From contig JACGWO010000012.1 in the NCBI GenBank assembly GCA_034509735.1, forward strand, positions 3,906,001 to 3,970,000: DNA of 64,000 bases. The letters run 5' to 3'. The translations under genes and the position numbers were made by a program. This DNA comes from Sesamum alatum. Lineage: Eukaryota > Streptophyta > Magnoliopsida > Lamiales > Pedaliaceae. Shown piece by piece: positions 20,123 to 32,254 of the stretch; position 1 is the first letter of the stretch; each line of letters begins with the position of its first letter. The notes beneath the pieces are model-generated. The model saw nothing but the letters and a program-made list of their open reading frames with translations, did no database searches and was not told the DNA's origin.

Positions 20123-20614
20123 ATCAAAATTAAATCAGAGATAATAAATCCGTTTCCAAAATCCTATTTTGTTATAGTGTTATCCAAACGTTTCAATGAT
20201 TTATTTTGAAAATAAACATTACCAAATACTCTCTGAATTTAAATATATAATACTTTCTTGCATTGTTTTTTCCTTTTTTGTATTTAGTGGAATTTAAATC
20301 AGTAGCAAGAATGCTAAGATGGCTTGAGAGTCACTCAAAGATGTGGAGCCTAGAGAAAGAAATAGGAAAAAAGTTCAATCAATTAAAATTCAATTAGGCC
20401 CCTGATTAAATATTTTAAATACGTTTGCTGGAGCGTTAAAGCAACAATTATCTTCTTTTTTCCCTCACTAATCACCATTAACTCATTAATTAATCAACTT
20501 AACTACTCCCACTCGTTGATAATTTGCTCTGTTCTTGTAGAGAAAATTCGAGAATGAGAATGACAGCTTGATTAAGAGGCAGTCTGGTGAGCTTATAAGC
20601 TCTTTAAAATATTT
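20123..20614. other. AT-rich DNA, nothing recognised
   Basis: Ordinary intergenic-looking sequence. No coding frame, repeat pair or RNA motif that I can support. Confidence 0.4.
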
Positions 20615-20985
20615 TAGAAGAAAATATAATTTTAGTCTTGTAATTTAGAAAGTAGTGTTTTAGTTGTAAATGAATTGATTTTCGTAATTTAGTCATGTTA
20701 TTTTCAAATTTTTGTAATTTTAGTCCTTTGCATTTGATTTGCATATGACTCAATTAAATTGTAATTTTAATCCTGTAATATAGGGCCGAGGGTAGCATTT
20801 TTAGTACTACGCGAATTGATTTACAAGATTTAAATTTCAAATTAATGGGTCATGTGCAAGTCACATGTAATTTTTCGGCCAAGAACTAAAATTGGACTAA
20901 ATTGCGAAAATCAATTCATGTTGGGCCAAAAATGCCACCTCCCATAATTTAAATTAGAGAAAAAAATTGCATTTTCCCCAAACAT
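20615..20985. repeat. Imperfect palindromic repeat
   Basis: The left arm carries TTTTAGTCTTGTAATTTAG and AATTGATTTTCGTAATTTAG. The right arm carries AAAATTGGACTAAATTGCG and AAAATCAATTCATG. The arms can be folded onto each other imperfectly around about 20790. Termini and TSD are not clear. Confidence 0.4.
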
Positions 20986-21140
20986 TCTTATAAGATGATT
21001 TAAGTTATAAGATTTTACGGCACATTTTGGCAAATTCTTTAGAAATAACATCAACTCACGCAGGGGTTCGAATCCATGACCTCTAGGATCATGGGGCCTC
21101 AGCTTCGCCAACTAAGTTAGGCCTCATAGGCCGCCAAATT
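20986..21140 (-). mobile_element. tRNA-derived SINE-like fragment
   Basis: On the minus strand AACTTAGTTGGCGAAGCTGA is followed about 30 bases on by AGGTCATGGATTCGAACCCC. These resemble the D-arm and T-arm regions (A and B box) of a tRNA-derived SINE. Box B is imperfect on this strand. The downstream body ends in AT-rich sequence without a clear tail or TSD. A chance resemblance is possible. Confidence 0.35.
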
Positions 21141-21767
21141 CTCTTCCTAGGCACAGACAACTTTAATACGAAATTATTATAATTATTATTTAACAAAAAT
21201 TGTTAACAAATTATCACTATAGATAATTTGTAATACATATTTTTTACAACAATTATATAATATAATTTTGTCATCACAAGGTTCATCACTATGTGTCACT
21301 AATTGTCTTTAATGAAAGTTTTATACACAAATTTTGGTCACTAATTCTTGTTGATAACAACATTTACAAAATAATAGTCCTATTAAAATTATGAAATTTA
21401 TTATGTGATAAAAAAAATTCTTGCCACTAAACATATATTAATTAGTGGTAATTATTTAAATGTCACTTTGTATTTTTTTTTATCGGTAATTTTCTTTCTT
21501 TTCTTTTAATTGAAAACTAGAATGACCTTTTGCTAAAATAAAACAAATATGAATTATATTTTACTCTAAAACCATCCTATAAGTGTTAATAAAGGTACAC
21601 AAGATAGATATAAATAATTAAACTTACAACATTTTTTTACATTTTATATATTGTGCCACATATGGGTTTTTTCCTAACATTAAACATATTCGATCACGGG
21701 CCAAATATATTCGAATGCGAGTTTTTATTTACCAAATTTTGCTAATTATATTTTAGACACCTTGAAA
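21141..21767. other. AT-rich DNA with decayed CACTA-MITE-like sequence
   Basis: Phrases such as GTGTCACTAATTGTCTTTAA (about 21293) recur in the element at 21771 and in related stretches at 33550 and 52600. This is probably an old truncated member. No coding sequence. Confidence 0.35.
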
Positions 21768-21770
21768 TAT

Positions 21771-22170
21771 CACTATAAGAAAATAAAAAATTTCGAGAAA
21801 AAATTATATAATTAGTATAATAATTTTATGTTGTTCGCAATAATGAGTTTTAAAATTTTAATAGTGATAATTATTTTTTAAAAAAGCTAATTAGTAAGAA
21901 TTTGTGACAAGAGATTGTGCTTTAAGTTTTCATTAAAAACAATTAGCGACACCAATCTACTGATAATATTTACTTTTTGTCATTATATTTGGTTGTCTCT
22001 GTAAACGTGTCACTAATTACAATGACAATTTTATGTAGAATCCTTATAACTAATAATTATATCGTGGCAATATCGAAATTATTGTCACTTAATATATATA
22101 TATATACATATTTCAGTGAAAACATCAAATTTATTACTCAATATTTTCTCAATAATATTTTGTTGTAGTG
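21771..22170. mobile_element. CACTA-like MITE
   Basis: Begins CACTATAAGAAAATA and ends TAATATTTTGTTGTAGTG, whose reverse complement is CACTACAACAAAATATTA. The flanking duplication TAT is 3 bp (21768-21770, 22171-22173). CACTA termini with 3-bp TSD define the En/Spm superfamily. No coding content, 400 bp. Confidence 0.72.
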
Positions 22171-22449
22171 TATCAATGGAAACTATGATTTATCACATAA
22201 TAATAAATAAAAAATAATGAGGTCCCATGAGGCAGTTGAGGTCATGGTCCGTGTCCTACCAGACGCATGGGTATTTGTCTCACTTTAATATACGAATGTT
22301 TATTATAATTTATTTGAATTATAGTGTCTAATGATGGATTGATCGAATATTGACGTATATACTCAATTTATAGATATAATTATATAATTATTGTTTAAAA
22401 ATAACAATAAATTATTTTAAATTATTATCTGCAGGCGTAAGTTGTCTAT

Positions 22450-22805
22450 TGTAAGAAAGAAGTTTAAAAACGGAGTCAATTGCAAGCCATAGTTGAGAAA
22501 GCTAGGAGAGTGGTGTATAAACTAAGCATCAAAATTATATTTCAGGCTCATAACGCTCAGAGAGTATTTAAATTCTCCTTGAAGCGGTTAATTAACCGCT
22601 CTCAAACAGATGCCAAACTAAATTAACCTCCTCTAACTAATTAAGTTGCCTAGTTGGCATAGAAAAGTTAAAAAGCGCACTAACAGTACTAACCACTCTA
22701 AGCAGCACGTTGATTACACTTATAAATGGATGCGTTACATGGTCATTGAAGGCCCACATTTCTGAATAATAATAAAGGCGTATGTCTTCAAAATAAAATT
22801 TTACA
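22450..22805 (-). repeat. 3' LTR of decayed copia element
   Basis: Begins TGTAAGAAAG and ends TTTTACA. It is about 38 bases longer than its partner, almost wholly through many 1-3 base insertions spread along its length. Confidence 0.82.
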
Positions 22806-22879
22806 CGTCACCCTCAAGCTAGACTTGGTGTTAAAAGTAACCAAGCCTAACTTGAACGACAATGTTGAGGAAGCCTTGG

Positions 22880-23640
22880 TCCTAGAAGAGCTTTAGTGAA
22901 GACGATCTCAGCCAATTGTTTTTGGACGAAACATGCTGAAGGGGGCCAAGAACCCAGACTATGTACTAGTTCTCTGACAAAAGCGGGGTGAATCAATCAA
23001 TTTTCGAGATGGTTTGATCTTTTCTAATGAAAAAACAGTGTTGGCGACGAATATGGAGAGCTGCTGATTGTCACAAAGAAAGGGAATGGCACATTGAGGG
23101 TATGGGACCTGCAAGTCTTGCAACGCAGTTAGATCCACGACTAGCCTCACAGGCGGTGGGATGGATGCTGCGGTATTTTCTTTTATTCCGCTCTTTCTGT
23201 AGTGTGAAACGGACACTGTGGGACTGTTTCTTTGTTTTTCCATGAAATTAGTTGGGAATCTCCAGAAAAAAAATGCATCAGCCTGTCAAGGACCTCCTCT
23301 ATGTCTGTGCAAGAGGCCCAATCTTGCATCGTTTGGTAGGCCTTAAGTTGTTGGTTCTCTGTTGCAGGGAAGAAACAAACATTTAGGTTAAAGTACCTTT
23401 GAGGTAATTCGGAGGCAATGGTGGTGTGGCTGCCCATCCCAATGTTATATGACAAGGGGTCTTCAAGAATTGGCCACTGAGCTGTTGTGCATGCATGTTG
23501 ACACAATCTGGACGTTGTAAACCCTACAGTACAGGATGGCTCCCAACAAGACGCCTTATTTAGGATTCTTTGGATTGGGCTAAGTGGTATGTCTGCTTGA
23601 CCTCCTTAAGGTTATTTCGAGATATATTCAGATTCATTAT
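22880..23640 (-). pseudogene. Copia RT/RNase H remnant, heavily frameshifted
   Basis: Pieces in three frames read as the copia RT end and RNase H: RRLVGSHPVL with GLQRPD, then VCQHACTTAQWPI, QLKAYQTMQDWASC, SQLISWKNKE, then VPYPQCAIPFLCDNQQLS. In ordinary copia proteins the same motifs are contiguous (ADWAS, ISWKSKKQ, CDN-SA). Extra bases between motifs account for the shifts. Confidence 0.72.
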
Positions 23641-24943
23641 TAGTGTTTCAGTTTCAGTTTAATTATGATTACGCCTATATAATATTATTCCAAGTCGCTC
23701 TGCTCCCGCGCCATGAATCGATTACGCGCGGCAGACGCGCGTCCAGACCATCATCCGTTCGTGGTGTCACGACCATTCTTTAAAGACTTGCACTAAGTGA
23801 TGCGTTCATATGATGAATGTCGAGTTTCATAGACAGAGACGTATGACGTCTGCCGCACTTTAGTGGGCGTGCTTGATAAAGAGTTATCAAGTTCACTGAA
23901 TTGACTCGCAAGAGTTGTCATATAGAAGCCCTATATGGCATGATCGGTATGACTAGAACTCCTAGGCTACGATAGTGCACTAACTAGTCCTTAGACTTGA
24001 GGTTCCACAGTAACCTTGTGCATAGGAAAGCTATGACTTGATCATGTACAATGTGGTCTCAGGTTTCATCCTGGATCACTATATGGTCATGTTGCAGACA
24101 TAGTTGAAGTATGCATGGAGGTAGGGGTGGCAATGAGTCGAGCTCGAGCCGAGCTTGACCATTTTTATCAAGCTCGAGCTCGAGCTCGATTTTTTACTAA
24201 AAAGCTCGAGTTCGAGCTCGAGATCGAGCTCGTCAGCTCGAGTTCGAGCTCGTAATACCTGCTTTAGATATCAATTCACCTCTATATAACAATTTATTGT
24301 TAATCAACTAACCAAACAAACATATTTTACCAAATTCATAAAACCAAAAAGAAACCACAAAACCACAATATATAAAGATTAAATTTGCCTAAATACCAAT
24401 AAATCATTCAAATAAAAGTAAATTAGTTACATTGGTTAAAATTGAAAAGTCTCAACCACCCAAATGTTTGTTCGAAAGCATTACAAGAGTCACTAAAGTC
24501 CACATAACAAAGTCGTTCTTGTTGGTATCGTCTCAAACCTACATAAAATAAATGAGAATAAAGTAAATTAGAATAGCATAAGATTATTGATATAGTTTGC
24601 TAGAAAGTTAACAAACCCAACAAAAAAAAAAAAATAAAGTTACCACGTAATTTAATATCAATACCAATTGAAGTATCTAAACTCAAACCACCAATATTCA
24701 ATCTCAAACCTCAAAACCACCACATTAAGTCATCTCTAACATAACACAACATGATGCAATTTAGAAGAAACAACCGAGATAATTTTCAGTAGTTGAATTA
24801 TATGAAGGTACCTTTAGCACATCACCATCAAGACTCAAGAGGCAAATTTATATATATTGCTTTTTTGTCGCTCTGCAAATCCATGAATAAAATTCAATAT
24901 GTTATAATAAGTAGTAAAACAATAGTGATATTTTCAAAAACTT

Positions 24944-27023
24944 TTAAAATACAAAAGATCTTACCAAAGATTTTTTCTTCACTCCAAAACGTTTTCTCAG
25001 CCAATCTCCTCCGCACATCAACACTTGAACTGTGTCTGAAGTCAATAATGCGCGATATTTATCAATGACTCTACTTCCCGCACTAAATGTAGCCTCAGAA
25101 GCAACAGTGGTGATAGGGATAGCTAGAAGATCTCTTGCCATTTTAGATAAAATCTTATATTTCAAGGCATGAACTCTCCACCATTCCAAAACATCAAAGT
25201 CTTTGTCATCCTTCTTATCCTTCTCAAATATATAACAATTTTCTTCAAGATATAAATCAAGTTCGGACTTTTGAGGCTGAATAAGATTCCACTGACTTCA
25301 GATATTCAACATACTCAGACCAACCACATTGAGTTTCAACATTTGTAAGATCTGGATTCGATAGTTTATTTCTTTGCCCTTCTCCAATTGACTCGTCTTC
25401 AATGTTGGAAATAGCCACATACTCAGAATACAGCTCATATAATGTCTTTCGAACGATAGCAATCTGCCTCTCAACATTCTCTGAAGAATATAATCTTGGA
25501 AAGCAGAATTCAAGTGCTCTCAACTTACACCTTGGATCCAAAACAGTTGTTATAGACATGAGCAAATTGGTCTCTCCCCAATATTTGTCAAACTTGACTT
25601 TCATTCTTGCAACCATGTCCTGAATGAACATATCATTCTCCAATGTCTTCTTATCTAACAATACTTTCACTCTGCTCACCTCATTAAGAAACAAATTCGA
25701 AGTCGGATAATCACTTCCAGAAATAATATGTGTAGCAGTCCAGAATAGTTCTAACACCGAGCACACTTTCTCAGCTTTTGTCCAATCCTCTGCACTTGGA
25801 CAAATATCATAATGTGGCTCCCGATCAGCAAACCTTGGGAAGACATCTTTGAAATTTGATTGCAGCAGCCAACATTTCATATGTTGAGTTCCACCTTGTC
25901 CGACAGTCATCAACTAACTTCTTGTCTGGTAAATTCAATTGCTTCACTATCTCAGAGAATATTTTAAACCTGGCATCACATCGTCGAACATACTCCACAC
26001 TATCATGTATAACATCAACAATATTATTAATCTCAGAAAGTCCATCTTGAGCTATGAGATTAAGAATATGGGCACAACATCTTACGTGGAATAGTCTTCC
26101 CTCACAAAGCAGTCTCCATTTGTTTTTCACATACACCTTCAAATTGTCAATAGCTGAATCATTGGCAGAAGCATTATCCACAGATATGGTGTGGATCTTA
26201 CTCTCGATGCCCCAATCCTCCAAGCAGCGCCAAATAGCATTTGCAATTTCAAGACCTCGACGTGGAGGTGGAATGTGAACAAAGTTAAGCACACGCTTCT
26301 GTAAATTGCCAACTCTCGTCAATCCAATGCCCCGTTATGACCATGTACTCGATCTTTTGGTTCTTTGATTTCCAACAGTCCATTGTGAGGCTGATTTTGT
26401 TGACATTTTTCAATAGACTCTTCAATTTTTTCTTTTCCGACTCATAAACGTTGATGCAATAAGCTTTTGCTGTGTTTCTTATCAAGCCTCGCCACTCAGG
26501 CATTCCTCTTCTTTGCATCAAATTGAATCCTTCCTCTTCCACAATAGAAAAAGGGTGTTCGTGCATCATGATCCAATGAGCCACTGATTCTTTCATCTTC
26601 TCCATGTCAAACTTCCCAACAAACAGACTTGGACAAGCACTTGGATCTACACTGCTGCATACAAAGCCAAGTTGTGTTTGCAAAAGTCCATCTTTCGACT
26701 TGTCAGCTTTTGCTTTAAGATAGTTAGCACAACTTTGCAAATGCCGATGCAGTTGAGTTGTTGCAGCAGTCTTGCTTTTGGTATACATCCTCTACAATGT
26801 ATACAAGAGATCTTCATAACTCCATCGGCATCCTTCATTTCTGTGAAATCTTGCCAAACTGTTGATTTTTTTTTACGTTTGGGCTTTGACCCCAAAGTAT
26901 CATCATCTTTAGTGGCCTCAACATTCTCCTCTTGGCCAATAGTCCTCTCTTCATTAGTAGCATTGGTTTATGTTCAAGTGTTTCCTCCTCGCTTTGCATT
27001 ACTGGACTTGTTGAATCGGCCAT
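24944..27023 (-). pseudogene. hAT transposase with BED zinc finger (frameshifted)
   Basis: The start MADSTSPVMQSEEE is at 27023. The BED finger reads VWQDFTE, ISCIHC, then after a frameshift TTQLHRHLQSC. The RNase H-like core holds SLTMDCWKSKNQKIEYMVIT (first Asp), HTISVDNASANDSAIDNLKV (second Asp region), FHVRCCAHILNLIAQDGLSE and CRTRWNSTYEML. The middle region has LVDDCRTRWNSTYEMLAAA then VLDPRCKLRALEFCF. The C-terminal dimerisation domain (24944-25189) has [20 protein letters not shown] then [18 protein letters not shown]. At least four frame changes. It would cut and rejoin hAT ends; this copy is probably dead. Confidence 0.9.
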
Positions 27024-27693
27024 AAAAAAAAGACATACTTGCTGAAACATTCATATCTAAACAAAACAACAAAACTACGCATTAATAAAAAATATTTCTA
27101 CACCATACATTTGAATAAAAAAAAAAGTTAGTGCGTCATTTGAATACAAACACCAAAACAGAACCAACTAAGTTGTAATCATAAAGACTGATAAGCAACT
27201 CTCAGAACTGAATGAAGTGCTATTCAGCTTTGAAATAAAAAAATTAAGCATCTAGAAGCTAGAAACCTACGCCTGCAGATGTTTATTATGAAGAGATCAT
27301 TCTACAAATGTATCTCAGGTAAAACTCCTCTTGCAACTATGAAACATGAGAAGTAGACAAAATGTAACAGACTGTGATCAAAAAGTAAAAATAGCAAAAT
27401 TTTCACAGCAACTTGCAGTTGATGTGTATGCAAATCAATTGAACTAAGTATCTATTGAACACAATTCACAGCAAATTACCAATATCAAATTTTCCAATCA
27501 CTACATTTACCAATATCAAATTTACCAATTCGATGACCAACAATCCATACATGCCAATTACCAATATCAAATTTTCCAATCACTAAACCATCGCTGAAAC
27601 TAATTGCAGCAATGAATCTAAGTACATACAATGGCTTTCACCACATCAAAATCCATAATTTCAATTCACCACATCAAAATCCATAATTTCAAT
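27024..27693. other. 5' non-coding region of the hAT element
   Basis: AT-rich sequence with short direct repeats (TACCAATATCAAATTTACCA and near copies at 27475-27575; CACCACATCAAAATCCATAA twice at 27639-27688). No coding signal. Confidence 0.4.
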
Positions 27694-27779
27694 TCAAAAC
27701 AATAACAGGAAATCAGGGTTCGAAAACTCACTCCGCACAGAAAAATTCAGAAAGGGGCGCTTCTCTTGGTCATTGGGCA

Positions 27780-27945
27780 GTTTCGGCGCGACGGCGAGGA
27801 TTTTCGCCGCAGGGGGTTTCGGCGCGACGGGGTTTCGGCGCAGGGTTTTCGGCACGACGGGGTTTCGCGGTGAGGGTTTCGGCGTGACGGTGAGGGTTTC
27901 CGGCGTGGCGGCGAGGGTTTTCGGCGTGGCAGTGAGGGCTTGAGA
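27780..27945. repeat. GC-rich minisatellite in hAT leader
   Basis: About nine imperfect copies of a 14-20 base unit close to GGTTTCGGCGCGACG. It is the most GC-rich stretch in the left half of the window. Open frames across it (Pro/Arg/Thr-rich) follow from the repeat and are not evidence of a gene. Confidence 0.7.
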
Positions 27946-28245
27946 ATTGGGATTCTGATTTCTGGCTGGGAATGAGATTGTGTCCTCACACAAAGTCAAA
28001 CAATTCGTTTAGTAATATTAAGTATATTTTTAAATTATTGCTAATTTTTTTAATAAATTATATTATTATAATAGTATATAAATATATATATATATATAAG
28101 TTAATTGTTAAGACTTGTCAATTTAAAAAAGTATAAGAAATTACACATCAATATTAAAGTATAACATAAAATTTATATGTGTCATATTAAAAAAAAGTAT
28201 TATAACTAACTAAATTAGTGATTAATTTTGTTGATTTCCTCTCTT

Positions 28246-28270
28246 CTTCTTCTTCTTCTTCTTCTTCTTC

Positions 28271-28361
<91 letters not shown>
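28246..28361. repeat. CTT and ATT microsatellites
   Basis: A CTT run (about 28246-28270) passes directly into a long ATT/TTA run ending near 28361 with one interruption. Such runs are prone to length errors. Confidence 0.9.
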
Positions 28362-28363
<2 letters not shown>

Positions 28364-29499
28364 CATGGAAATCACTAAGTTTTGACATAAATTTAAGTAA
28401 AATTTACAGATTGTATAATGTATACTATGTATTTTGAATAAAATATAAAACACACACTTAGATATAAAAAAAAATCATAAGTTAATTATTTAGGAATTGT
28501 CAATTTAAAATATTATAAGAGGTTATAAATAGATATTAAAATATAACATAGAATTTATTATTATTATTATTGATTAAGTTTATTTTTATATAAACTATAA
28601 AAGTTAAATGTATAAATAAAAGTATCATAGTTTATTATTATCTAAAATAAAATGTATGATATTGATTGATAATTACAATATATGGTCAATTTTGAGTATG
28701 AAATTGATAAAGTATTGAATATGAAATTAAACATATAAAAATTCTAAAAATAAAATATATATATATAAAAATTAAAAAAAAAAAAAAAGGAAAAGCTCGC
28801 GAACGGCTCGGGAGGTTAGTAACGGCGGGACCGTATTTGCATGGTACGCCTAGCTTACAGGTTCACGCAATAATTCACCTATTCTCTAGTGCCATGGACC
28901 ATTGCTAGATGGCTACCCATGGTGACGGATACCCTCCAATTAAGGAGTTAATTGATGGTGATTAATTATAATAAGATCTAATTAATCTAATGCAAGTAAG
29001 TTGTTAATTAAATTGTATATATGATACAAGCCCAAGTCTAGCTGAGTAGTGAACATAAAGGGTCACACACAAATCCATGATGGAATTATTGGGTTTAATT
29101 TATAGAATTAATTATGGAGAATAAATCAATTAATTTAAGGAGTTAAATTAATTGATTGAAATGATTTATGAAATCATTTCATGGGAATATTAAATAATTT
29201 GATTATTTAATTTGGAGTCTAAATTCACAAGCATTAATTTGATTAAGTAAGACTTATGATAGATTAATTAAGATTAATCTATTTGAGTTTGAAAATCAAT
29301 GAATTAGATTAATTGATTTGGGCTTATATTTAATTAAAGAATTAAATATCATGGGCTAAATAATTAGTTGGGAAATTAATTAAAATTGGACTTAGTCCAA
29401 TTGAGAATTAAGATAAATCCCAAGACCTTAGCCCAAGCCCACAATCCCACAAAGATTCATTGAACATAGACATGACTTGTTTTCATCTTTCGATAAAGA

Positions 29500-29655
29500 A
29501 GAAAATATGAATCATGCTAAAGCTTGTCTATAAAGAAGACAAGTGTAAAAGAAAAAAATATGAGTCATGCTAAACCTTGTCTATAAGGAAGACAAGTGTA
29601 AAAAGAGAAAAAGATGAGTCATGCTAGAACTTGTCTATGAAGAAGACAAGTGTTA
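29500..29655 (+). repeat. Three tandem U3-like repeats with hairpin cores
   Basis: Period about 53-54 bases. Each unit has ATGAGTCATGCTAAA-like sequence, then CTTGTCT and AGACAAG arms (29523/29537, 29576/29590, 29630/29644) with a 7-base loop. They lie roughly 60-210 bases upstream of a TATA box in the solo-LTR-like block, where enhancer repeats sit in copia LTRs. Confidence 0.75.
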
Positions 29656-29710
29656 TCTAAGAGCAAGACAAAAGGGCTTGTCTACATTCATTGTATCTAG
29701 TGCAAAGGAA

Positions 29711-29722
29711 TGCCTATAAAAA
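29711..29722 (+). promoter_or_regulatory. TATA box of LTR-like block
   Basis: CCTATAAAAAGG is a strong TATA sequence. Its place downstream of the tandem repeats and about 490 bases before the block's end fits a U3/R boundary. Confidence 0.5.
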
Positions 29723-30210
29723 GGGGTACAAAGTAAGAGATTAATATACCATTTTCTACATAAAAATATACAAAAAACTCTTGCTTCCTTTTGCTCTCTA
29801 GCTCTTAGACTTTCTCTCCTTCAAAGCTAAAAAGTCTAGCTTTCACTTTAGCATTGGTCTTGTGTTCATTACTCATCTCCAAAAGAGAAGAATTCCCTTG
29901 ATTTCTCCATAGATCAATAGTTGATCTACCTTAATCCTTCAATACCTACTAGCATAGGTTTGAGGGTGATTCCATCATAGGTGGTGTGGACTAGCTTTGG
30001 AGGGAAGACACTTGTGTTCCTACCGTGAATAGCAACGAGACGGGCGATTTGATCGCTAATTATTGAGCATTATTTGAAGACCTTTGCCCTAATGACGCAA
30101 GAATCGAAGCCCACGCTCGATTCTCGCCAAAAAGTGCTCAAATATTGTTTTCTAGTTAAAATTTTGATCTCTGCTGCATTTAACGTCTCGGGGCTTATAC
30201 GAAGCTAACA

Positions 30211-31250
30211 AAATTTTGGCAGTCCAGACTTAGAAATTGAGTGTCATTATCACTGCGAAGTGTTTAATTCTTTTTCCAAACTGTGTTTGTATCAATTTGT
30301 GGAAGGCTTTCAGGATAGATAAATTCCAAGTACTACGACTATAGTCATCAACCAAGGTTAACATGTAAGTGCAATTAGATAATGATGGTTGATTATATGG
30401 TCCCCAACTATCCATGTGAATCAAATCAAAAATGTCAGCTGATTGAGTTTCACTGATAGGGAAAGGCAATCGTTGTTGCTTTGCCAAAGGGCATATTTCA
30501 CATACATCAAAAGAAGATTTCACTTTATTCAAAAAATGTAGTTGCCTTATTACAGTAGAGGATATGTGGCCTAGTCTCCTATGCCACATATTTACATCCA
30601 ATGTGTCAACAACTAAGCCTTTTTTTGGGAATTGTGTCAAACTATTTTCTATAATCCCTGCCTTGAAAGAGTTGTCGTCCAAGATATACAACTTTCCTAT
30701 GAGCTTACCTACTGCTACACATTTACCATTATTCTGGTCCTGCAAAATGCAATGTGAGGGATAGAATTTAAATCTAACATTTGTAGTATCACAGAGCCTA
30801 CTAACTGAGAGTAGGTTAAATTTTAGAGTAGGTACATATAACACATTAGATAATTTCAGGTTATCAGGTAATTGTACATCTCCCACAGTGTCTACTAATT
30901 GTCTAGAACCATCAGCCAAATGTATGTATAAGTTTTCTTTATTTTTCCTTTATCAAGAAAAACAGATATATCATGGCACATATGAGAACTTGCACCACTA
31001 TCAACAATCCAAGACTTTGAAGATTCAGGTGTGGAGTTTAAAGCTAACTTACCTAAAAAGTCTGCAAGTACATCTGTTCTTGATCTCCCAAATCTGTCTG
31101 ATTTCTCATCCAGGGCTCTTCTCAGCTCAATTCTGATCAGTTCACCAATGGCTTCTTGATCCATTGCATTCTGGACTGATTCTTGATCTGAAACTTGACT
31201 TGTTGTAGAACTAAAGGCCCTACTGCCACTAGGGGTAGTGCTGGTACTGG
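30211..31250 (-). pseudogene. Copia protease, pre-integrase and integrase start
   Basis: The protease active-site box SWIVDSGASSHMCHDIS lies near 31000. A frame change leads to VQLPDNLKLSNVLYVPTLKF and NLLSVSRLC, then the pre-integrase block MWHRRLGHISSTVIRQLHFL with CEICPLAKQQRLPF. Integrase begins FDLIHMDSWGPYNQPSLSN and YMLTLVDDYSRSTW. It runs with frame shifts to the SDNDTQFLSLDC region and stops at the solo LTR boundary (30210). Confidence 0.85.
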
Positions 31251-31980
31251 CAGTCCTTTTCTTCCTTTGTTCTACAAGAGTCTTGTACCAGTCTGGATAT
31301 CCCTTTATCTCAAAGCAATTGTCTTTTATGTGCCTAGTCTTCCCACAATGTGCACAGTGTTGTGCCCTTTTTTTCCTGAGGTGTTCTTCTCCATTGTTGT
31401 TGAGATGTTGGACCTTCCTTGGCTTGCATAGCCACATTCTGCGAAGGAGTTAAGTATGTTGTACTGATCTCCTTTTGTCTTTCTTCTCTTAACACCATTG
31501 AGTATACCTTGGCTACATTTGGTAGAGGTTTTAGCATGAAAATTTTGCCTCGAATCTGCTCAAAAGGCTCATTGAGGTCCATCAAAAACTGCATCAAATG
31601 GTCCCTTTGTTGTAGGTTTGCCAACTCCTTTGCTGCCCCACAACTGCAAGAAGGTGTTGTCACAAGACAATTTAATTCAATTTAAGTTTCTTTAGAGTTG
31701 CGAAATACCCAGAAACTGATAAATTCCCTTGAGAAGCTGATGCTATCTCCCTTTGTAGCTGATAGATCAGAGGGCCATTACTGACTCCGTACCTCTGCTC
31801 AATTTCCAGCCATAATTCCCTTGCGGTGTCTATATACAAAAAGGACTCAACTATGTCCTTCACGATTGTGTTAAGGATCCAGGTGATAACCAAGGAGTCA
31901 ACTCGCGCCCAAGATTCATATTCTTCAGAATCTTCAGTAGGTTTGGGGTTCTTTCCTGTAATGAACCCTAATTTCATTTT
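31200..31980 (-). pseudogene. Copia gag of decayed element
   Basis: From 31977: MKLGFITGKNPKPTEDSEEY, then WILNTIVKDIVESFLYIDTA and LWLEIEQRYGVSNGPLIYQL (UBN2-type gag). A second frame reads DHLMQFLMDLNEPFEQIRGK. The nucleocapsid knuckle CAHCGKTRHIKDNCFEIKGY is intact (C-x2-C-x4-H-x4-C). Two frame changes separate the parts. Confidence 0.87.
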
Positions 31981-32242
31981 TGCCCGTAGTGCAAATTTGA
32001 TCGATCGGCTCCATGAAAAGTAATTCTAACCTATTAAGACACTGGAGATCAGTACACTACCAGTGTTTTCAGAAGCCTGTAAGCGCAGAAGCCCCAGATC
32101 TGCGTCTGCTTTCTATTTCTTGACTTCTTATTTAGCGGGACTGGCCATGTTGATTTGGAAGGTATAATGAGAAGAGGAAGACGATGGTTACAGTTAATTG
32201 GTGAAGGTTTTGTGAAGAGAGGTGAGGATCTATCATAGCATG

Positions 32243-32254
32243 GCTCTGGTACCA
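32243..32254 (-). other. Primer binding site of decayed copia element
   Basis: Minus strand TGGTACCAGAGC, one base off the initiator Met tRNA complement, lies directly next to the 5' LTR. Confidence 0.75.

Larger units (their letters stand above)
24122..28838 (-). mobile_element. hAT DNA transposon, right terminus degraded
   Basis: The left end TAGGGGTGGCAATGAGTCGA and GAGCTCGAG-rich subterminal DNA match the small hAT element at 19357. The right subterminal GGAAAAGCTCGCGAACGGCT is present near 28790, but the last ~100 bases with the CCACCCCTA terminus are missing. GCATGG occurs on both sides (24113-24118 and 28839-28844), a partial duplication. It carries a minus-strand transposase. Confidence 0.8.
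23644..30210 (+). mobile_element. Probable solo LTR of a large copia-like element, split by hAT
   Basis: The block ends TACGAAGCTAACA at 30210, where the copia integrase reading resumes at once. A plausible start is TGTTTCAG at 23644, beside the RT remnant. Removing the hAT (24122-28838) leaves about 1.85 kb. That remainder has LTR features: tandem repeats at about 29500-29655, a TATA box at 29713, and a T-rich U5-like end. No internal coding region and no second copy are seen. No TSD could be matched, so boundaries are approximate. Confidence 0.5.

Noticed and set aside
21060..21075. tRNA gene suggested by GGTTCGAATCC
   Set aside because: No matching acceptor or anticodon arms on that strand; the better fit is a SINE-like fragment on the other strand.
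27694..27999. Pro/Thr/Arg-rich open frame of about 100 codons
   Set aside because: It is a translation of the GC-rich minisatellite; no start context or homology is visible.
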